From: Pelotalea chapellei
GTDB taxonomy: Bacteria > Desulfobacterota > Desulfuromonadia > Geobacterales > Pseudopelobacteraceae
Reading direction: 5' to 3'
Assembly (NCBI RefSeq): GCF_018531195.1
Contig: NZ_JAHDYS010000010.1
Span: 1-64,000 of the forward strand
Length of the DNA: 64,000 nt
Part shown: positions 60,466 to 64,000 of the stretch, piece after piece
Position numbering within the stretch: the first letter of the stretch is position 1
Layout: each line of letters starts with the position of its first letter
Position numbers and translations under genes: made by a program
Notes under the pieces: generated by a model
The model's input: only the letters and a program-made list of their open reading frames with translations
The model's database searches: none
What the model was told of the DNA's origin: nothing

Positions 60466-61713
60466 CTATTTCGTTTTACCCTGCTCCTCGGTGATCAGCC
60501 GAACCTGGCGCTCATGGAAGAAATAGTAGAAGGCCCAGTTGAGCAGAACCAATATCCGGTTGCGGAAGCCGACCAGGTACATGAGGTGCAGGGCAAGCCA
60601 GACAAACCAGGCTGCGAAGCCCGAGAAGGTGCGGCCAAAGGCCATGGCCACAGCAGAACTGCGGCCGATGGTTGCCATGGATCCCTTGTCCCTGTAGCGG
60701 AAAGGGGGCACGGGCCTGTCGAGACGTTTTGCGAGTATGGCCCTGCCGGCATATTCTCCCTGCTGCATGGCAACCGGAGCAACCATGGGCAAGGGGGCGC
60801 CATCCTGCTCCAGATAGGCCATGTCACCCACAATGAAGACATCAGGATGACCCGCCAGGGTCAGGTCCGGTTGCACAGGTATGCGTCCGTTGGCCGCTTT
60901 GGGTATGTCGAATGCGGCAGCCAGTGGAGCGGCAGCCACGCCGGCTGACCAGAAGAGCGTGCAGGCAGGGATGATGGTTCCATCGGCAATAAAAACCTCT
61001 TTTCCATCTGCTCCGTTTACCCTCGTATTTAAAAGAACCTCAACTCCCATCCGTCGCAGTCTTTCCAGGGTATAGCGCCGCAGATTCTCGGGGAAGGGAG
61101 CCAGCAGGCGGTCAGTAGCTTCTACCAGTATGATCCTGGTTTCGCCGATGCTGAGTTCGGGGTAATCCTTGGTCAGAACGTAGCGGATCAGTTCCTGTAG
61201 CGACCCGGCGAACTCCACCCCGGTCGGTCCCCCCCCAACAATGATGAACGTCAGGCAGGCCCGCCTCCGGGCCGGATCCTTTTCTCGTGAAGCCTTCTCA
61301 AACAGGGTGAGAATCCGGTTGCGCAGCTCTACAGCATGGCCCAGCTTTTTCAAATCATAGGCATGTTGCTCAATGGTGGCCTGCCCGAAGAAGTTGGTGA
61401 CACTTCCGGCCGCGACAATGAGGTAATCAAAGTCAATCTGTCCTTCCCTGGTGAAGAGCTGTTTTTTTTCAAAATCAGCTCCGATCACTTCGGCCATTCT
61501 GAAACTAACCCCTTCCCAGTGCCGAGTCATTGCTCTGATGGGATAGGCGATTGACTCTTGCTCCAGAGCCGCTGTGGCAACCTGGTACAAGAGCGGCTGG
61601 AACAGGTGGTAGTTCTGGCGGTCGAGCAGCATGACATCCAACCCTTTTCCGGCCAGTGTCCGGGCAGCTCGAAGTCCGCCGAATCCCATTCCTACAATCA
61701 CTACTCGCTTCAT
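60466..61713 (-). CDS. ndh: Type II NADH dehydrogenase (NDH-2)
   Basis: 415 aa. FAD motif VVIVGMGFGGLRAAR at the N-terminus, NADH motif FIIVGGGPTGVEFAGSLQEL (about 160-180), a VFIVGDMAYLEQDG FAD end motif, and a C-terminal amphipathic/membrane segment (WFVWLALHLMYLVGF). Passes electrons from NADH to quinone without proton pumping. GGAGCACACGCA before the start. Single gene; the region beyond its start is a possible separate transcript. Confidence 0.92.
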   Translation of the reverse strand: MKRVVIVGMGFGGLRAARTLAGKGLDVMLLDRQNYHLFQPLLYQVATAALEQESIAYPIRAMTRHWEGVSFRMAEVIGADFEKKQLFTREGQIDFDYLIVAAGSVTNFFGQATIEQHAYDLKKLGHAVELRNRILTLFEKASREKDPARRRACLTFIIVGGGPTGVEFAGSLQELIRYVLTKDYPELSIGETRIILVEATDRLLAPFPENLRRYTLERLRRMGVEVLLNTRVNGADGKEVFIADGTIIPACTLFWSAGVAAAPLAAAFDIPKAANGRIPVQPDLTLAGHPDVFIVGDMAYLEQDGAPLPMVAPVAMQQGEYAGRAILAKRLDRPVPPFRYRDKGSMATIGRSSAVAMAFGRTFSGFAAWFVWLALHLMYLVGFRNRILVLLNWAFYYFFHERQVRLITEEQGKTK

Positions 61714-61813
61714 TGCGTGTGCTCCGTTTCTCTGGATACTATTTAAAAAGTATCACACAGCAAGGTACTAAGCACAAGGATCCCCAAAAAACCAATTTTA
61801 ATTTTTTCTGTTC

Positions 61814-61841
61814 TTGACAGGCAGCAGGCGGAGGTTAGACT
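61814..61841 (+). promoter_or_regulatory. Candidate sigma-70 promoter
   Basis: Perfect TTGACA (61814-61819), 16-bp spacer, TAGACT (61836-61841). It drives away from the ndh start and towards the terminator at 62180-62213, about 340 bp downstream. Confidence 0.5.
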
Positions 61842-61853
61842 TACATTACAACA

Positions 61854-62000
61854 ATGCTCTTTCACAAATTGCTCTGGAATTATACGTGTCGCAAACGGTC
61901 TCTGCCGATTATCCAAAAACATTATTTTCCGGGTACAGATGCGGTGAGCAAGCCTTCAGCTGGAGAAGGAAGCCTTAAGCATTTTCTTGGAAGAAGTTAG
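61854..62000 (+). CDS. Possible 48-aa ORF, or part of a small RNA
   Basis: ATG at 61854 to TAG at 62000: 48 codons, begins MLFHKLLWNYTCRKRSLPII and ends KHFLGRS, basic, no membrane segment. The only GGAGG-like stretch is about 20 bp upstream, too far for a good ribosome site. It sits inside a promoter-terminator unit, so it may be a small protein or merely part of an untranslated RNA. No family recognised. Confidence 0.3.
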   Translation: MLFHKLLWNYTCRKRSLPIIQKHYFPGTDAVSKPSAGEGSLKHFLGRS

Positions 62001-62179
62001 AAATAAAGGGCAGCTCCACAAAAACGAAATGCGTGATTTCAGAGCTTAGCACTGGGTAGTGTTTCGTGTTGTTCAAGGCATTTAAAGTTCTGATCATGAT
62101 AAGTGATCGGATCCGGAAAAGGGATGTACAGCAAGTCCTTGAATGCAGGCAGCGATGCATTATCCAGTGTGAAATAAAA

Positions 62180-62213
62180 AGCCCCGGAAAAAATATTTCC
62201 GGGGCTTTTTTTA
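62180..62213 (+). terminator. Rho-independent terminator
   Basis: Perfect 11-bp arms AGCCCCGGAAA / TTTCCGGGGCT with a five-base loop, followed by seven T residues. No annotated gene directly upstream on the plus strand, which points to a short transcript from 61848 or so. Confidence 0.9.
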
Positions 62214-62233
62214 TTAATTGAACTTCTAAAAAG

Positions 62234-62448
62234 AGGCTGTTGAAAAACTCAGGTTGTTCAAAAATAGTCAGATCCTCGTCTCCGGAGAAAGTCCTGCGGA
62301 GGCAGCCCCCTCTCTATCTCTCCCCCGCTGGGGGAGAGCATGCCTTGTCCTCTCCCTGTGGGAGAGGGATTGGGTGAGGGCAGCAGCGCTACGCCGCACA
62401 AGGTGGCTTTCGAGGATGGCGGCGAGATGGCTGTTTTTTAACAACCTG
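62234..62448 (-). repeat. MITE-like repeat, copy 3 (full length, about 215 bp)
   Basis: Reverse complement of the element at 36759-36970, with ends AGGCTGTTGAAAAA / AGGTTGTTAAAAAA and the inner GAGAGGGATTGGGTGAGGG hairpin arm. The inner hairpin is less symmetric here because of a small change near 62335-62350. It lies 5 bp from the radical SAM gene's stop. Confidence 0.88.
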
Positions 62449-62453
62449 CTAAG

Positions 62454-63464
62454 TTACATGCCTACTCCAGCAATAGCCGCCCCACAATCTGGGCAGGTGC
62501 CGTTACGAATCCTGTTTCTATCGATTAGAAATCCGAAACGTCCTATCAATAGGCTTGAGCAGGTGGGACAGGTAGTATTCTCTCCGCCTTTGCCCGGTAT
62601 ATTACCTTCATAGACATAATGCAACCCCGCAGTCCGGCCGATGTCCCGGGCGCGCCGAAGTGTTTCCACCGGTGTGCTGCGGATATCTGTCAATTTGTAG
62701 GTTGGATGGAACTGGCTCACATGCCAGGGAGTATCAGCTCCCAGGTTGCTGACAATAAACGAGGCAAGTGCTTTCAGCTCTTCATCGGAATCATTCATCC
62801 CAGGGATGAGCAGGGTGGTGATCTCGATCCAGATTCCTTGTCTGCGGTACTCGATAATTGAATCGAGCACTTCTGACAGGCGGGCATGGACGTTATCGCG
62901 GTAGAACTCTTCGGAAAAAGCTTTTAAATCGATGTTGGCAGCATCCAGAAAAGGGGCAATTGCTTCCAGCGGTTCTCTGCAGATGTAGCCGTTGGTTACA
63001 AATATGTTGCGCAGGCCTGCCTCCCGGGCCAGACGGGCTGTATCACAGGCAAATTCGAAGAATATGGTGGGTTCGGTATAGGTGTAGGAGATAGACGCAC
63101 ACCCGCCCCCGAGTGCCTTCTGCACAATCTGGTGCGGCGTCTGCTCCGGTCCCTGTACCGGTGCGGATGGTGCGACCTGCGAGATTGTGTAGTTCTGGCA
63201 ATGGTGGCAATGGAAATTGCATCCAACCGTTGCAATGGAGTAGGAGGTACTGCCCGGCATGAAGTGGAAAAGCGGTTTTTTCTCGATGGGATCGATATGC
63301 TCGGCGCAGACTTTGCCATACACGAGGCTGTAGAGGATGCCTTCCCGGTTTTCGCGGACGGCACAGATGCCGCGGGCGCCATCCCTGATCACACAACGGA
63401 AACGGCACAGGCCGCATCGAACCCGATTTTCCTCCATCTTTTCATAAAACAGGGCTTCCTTCAT
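62454..63464 (-). CDS. amrS: AmmeMemoRadiSam system radical SAM enzyme
   Basis: 336 aa from the ATG at 63464 (GGGAGAG site); 19 codons upstream are open too. Early CGLCRFRCVIRDGARGICAV four-Cys region, then radical SAM CNFHCHHCQNY (CX3CX2C) at about residues 82-92, TYTEPTIFFEF, and a C-terminal CPTCSSLL / GTCPDCG zinc-like end. Matches AmrS of the AmmeMemoRadiSam system. The AmrA/AmrB partners are not in the window. Role of the system is not established. Confidence 0.9.
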   Translation of the reverse strand: MKEALFYEKMEENRVRCGLCRFRCVIRDGARGICAVRENREGILYSLVYGKVCAEHIDPIEKKPLFHFMPGSTSYSIATVGCNFHCHHCQNYTISQVAPSAPVQGPEQTPHQIVQKALGGGCASISYTYTEPTIFFEFACDTARLAREAGLRNIFVTNGYICREPLEAIAPFLDAANIDLKAFSEEFYRDNVHARLSEVLDSIIEYRRQGIWIEITTLLIPGMNDSDEELKALASFIVSNLGADTPWHVSQFHPTYKLTDIRSTPVETLRRARDIGRTAGLHYVYEGNIPGKGGENTTCPTCSSLLIGRFGFLIDRNRIRNGTCPDCGAAIAGVGM

Positions 63465-63642
63465 GATCTCTCCCTCTGGTATGGATTCCTCATAGTATAA
63501 CAGCCGGGTCATAGCGGTCAAACTTCCGTATTACCTGGTTTTTGGGGGCGGGGACTAGCTTTGCCGGTCCCTGGAGAACCTTGTAATGTACCGCTTCTTT
63601 AGTAAGCTTATGGTAAACATGATCCCCCATGGAGGAGGTTGT

Positions 63643-64000
63643 ATGAAAATAGAAGAACAGGTCGTTACCACAGTAGCAGCAGTGCTGGAACAGGACCCGT
63701 ATGTCAATCTCCATGAATTTCCTCTACAGCTCGACTTCGCCTCGGGCGTACTCACGCTTGAAGGAAATGTGGAAAATATCATGGCCAAAAAACGAGCTCT
63801 TGAAGTGGCGGGTGCCATATCAGGCGTAGACCGGATCGTGGATCGTCTCCGTCTGGTTCCGGCCAGCCCAATGCAGGATGGTGAGATTCGCGACCATGTC
63901 TGCAATTCCCTTGTCTCCGAAAATTATCTGGGCACGTGTGCCGTGTGGGCGATAGTGAAAGGCAAGGCCGAGGTGGTGCGCGAAGCGGATCAGGATATGG
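63643..64000 (+). CDS. BON-domain protein, cut by the window end
   Basis: At least 119 codons, open at 64000. ATG at 63643 with a GGAGGAGG site. Begins MKIEEQVVTTVAAVLEQDPY; the VNLHEFPLQLDFASGVLTLEGN and AISGVDRIVDRLRLVP stretches fit a BON domain (about 30-75), and a second related unit starts near residue 80. BON domains bind phospholipid or other ligands in stress and channel proteins. No signal peptide seen, so probably cytoplasmic. Confidence 0.7.
   Translation, partial: MKIEEQVVTTVAAVLEQDPYVNLHEFPLQLDFASGVLTLEGNVENIMAKKRALEVAGAISGVDRIVDRLRLVPASPMQDGEIRDHVCNSLVSENYLGTCAVWAIVKGKAEVVREADQDM

Overview
The window looks like chromosome of a Geobacter-type member of the Desulfuromonadota (Geobacterales). 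The reasons are the multi-sensor and hybrid histidine kinases, a c-type cytochrome, a DUF6485 Cys-rich protein, separate hisI and long-form hisG genes, many OmpA-like and other outer-membrane proteins, moderate GC with near-consensus GGAGG ribosome sites, and a candidate sigma-54 promoter. The genus cannot be fixed from the sequence alone. No rRNA, CRISPR array, prophage or transposase gene was seen.

Layout. (1) 1-4.1 kb: DUF445 protein, a lipase-maturation-factor-like membrane protein and an unknown membrane protein. (2) 4.4-17.8 kb: an almost entirely minus-strand envelope/stress island. It holds DUF3553, two small lipoproteins (one only 27 aa and translationally coupled), MlaA with a coupled alpha/beta hydrolase, a DUF748 protein, secreted low-complexity proteins, beta-barrel proteins, a broken barrel pseudogene, a coiled-coil protein, DUF2959, CsbD, an OmpA-like protein, a four-Ig/DUF3494 lipoprotein, a secreted hydrolase and an lmo0937-type micro membrane protein. 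A NarL-type two-component pair (18.2-20.1 kb) borders it. (3) 20.4-31.9 kb: AI-2E permease, FadR-type regulator with a double-hotdog thioesterase, small membrane proteins, a CAT-anticodon tRNA, hisI, hisG, a pseudouridine synthase, SDR and zinc alcohol dehydrogenases, and glgC. (4) 32-43 kb: a hybrid histidine kinase whose periplasmic NMT1 domain has been reduced to a stub, MocR regulator/DUF2917, DUF1456, an RlmI-like methyltransferase, a YkgJ protein, and a second large kinase followed by a REC-PAS-GGDEF protein. (5) 43-48.5 kb: ferritin-like protein, ferredoxin, pyruvate dehydrogenase E1alpha/E1beta/E2, bacterioferritin. (6) 48.5-51.8 kb: a peptidoglycan/outer-membrane tethering cluster (tandem-OmpA barrel, monohaem cytochrome, LysM L,D-transpeptidase, heptad-repeat lipoprotein). 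(7) 52-58.9 kb: gltB, rhodanese, DUF1540, DNA glycosylase, ACP phosphodiesterase. (8) 58.9-60.1 kb: two integron gene cassettes with attC sites and no integrase. (9) 60.4-64 kb: NDH-2, a possible short transcript, AmmeMemoRadiSam radical SAM enzyme, and a BON-domain gene cut by the window end.

A ~213-bp MITE-like repeat occurs in two full, inverted copies (36.8 and 62.2 kb) plus a relic at the left edge. The most unusual parts are the integrase-less cassette pair with an attI-like edge and TATATAGG repeats, the repeat family, the truncated-sensor kinase, and several small genes below usual ORF-calling limits (27, 49, 59 aa).
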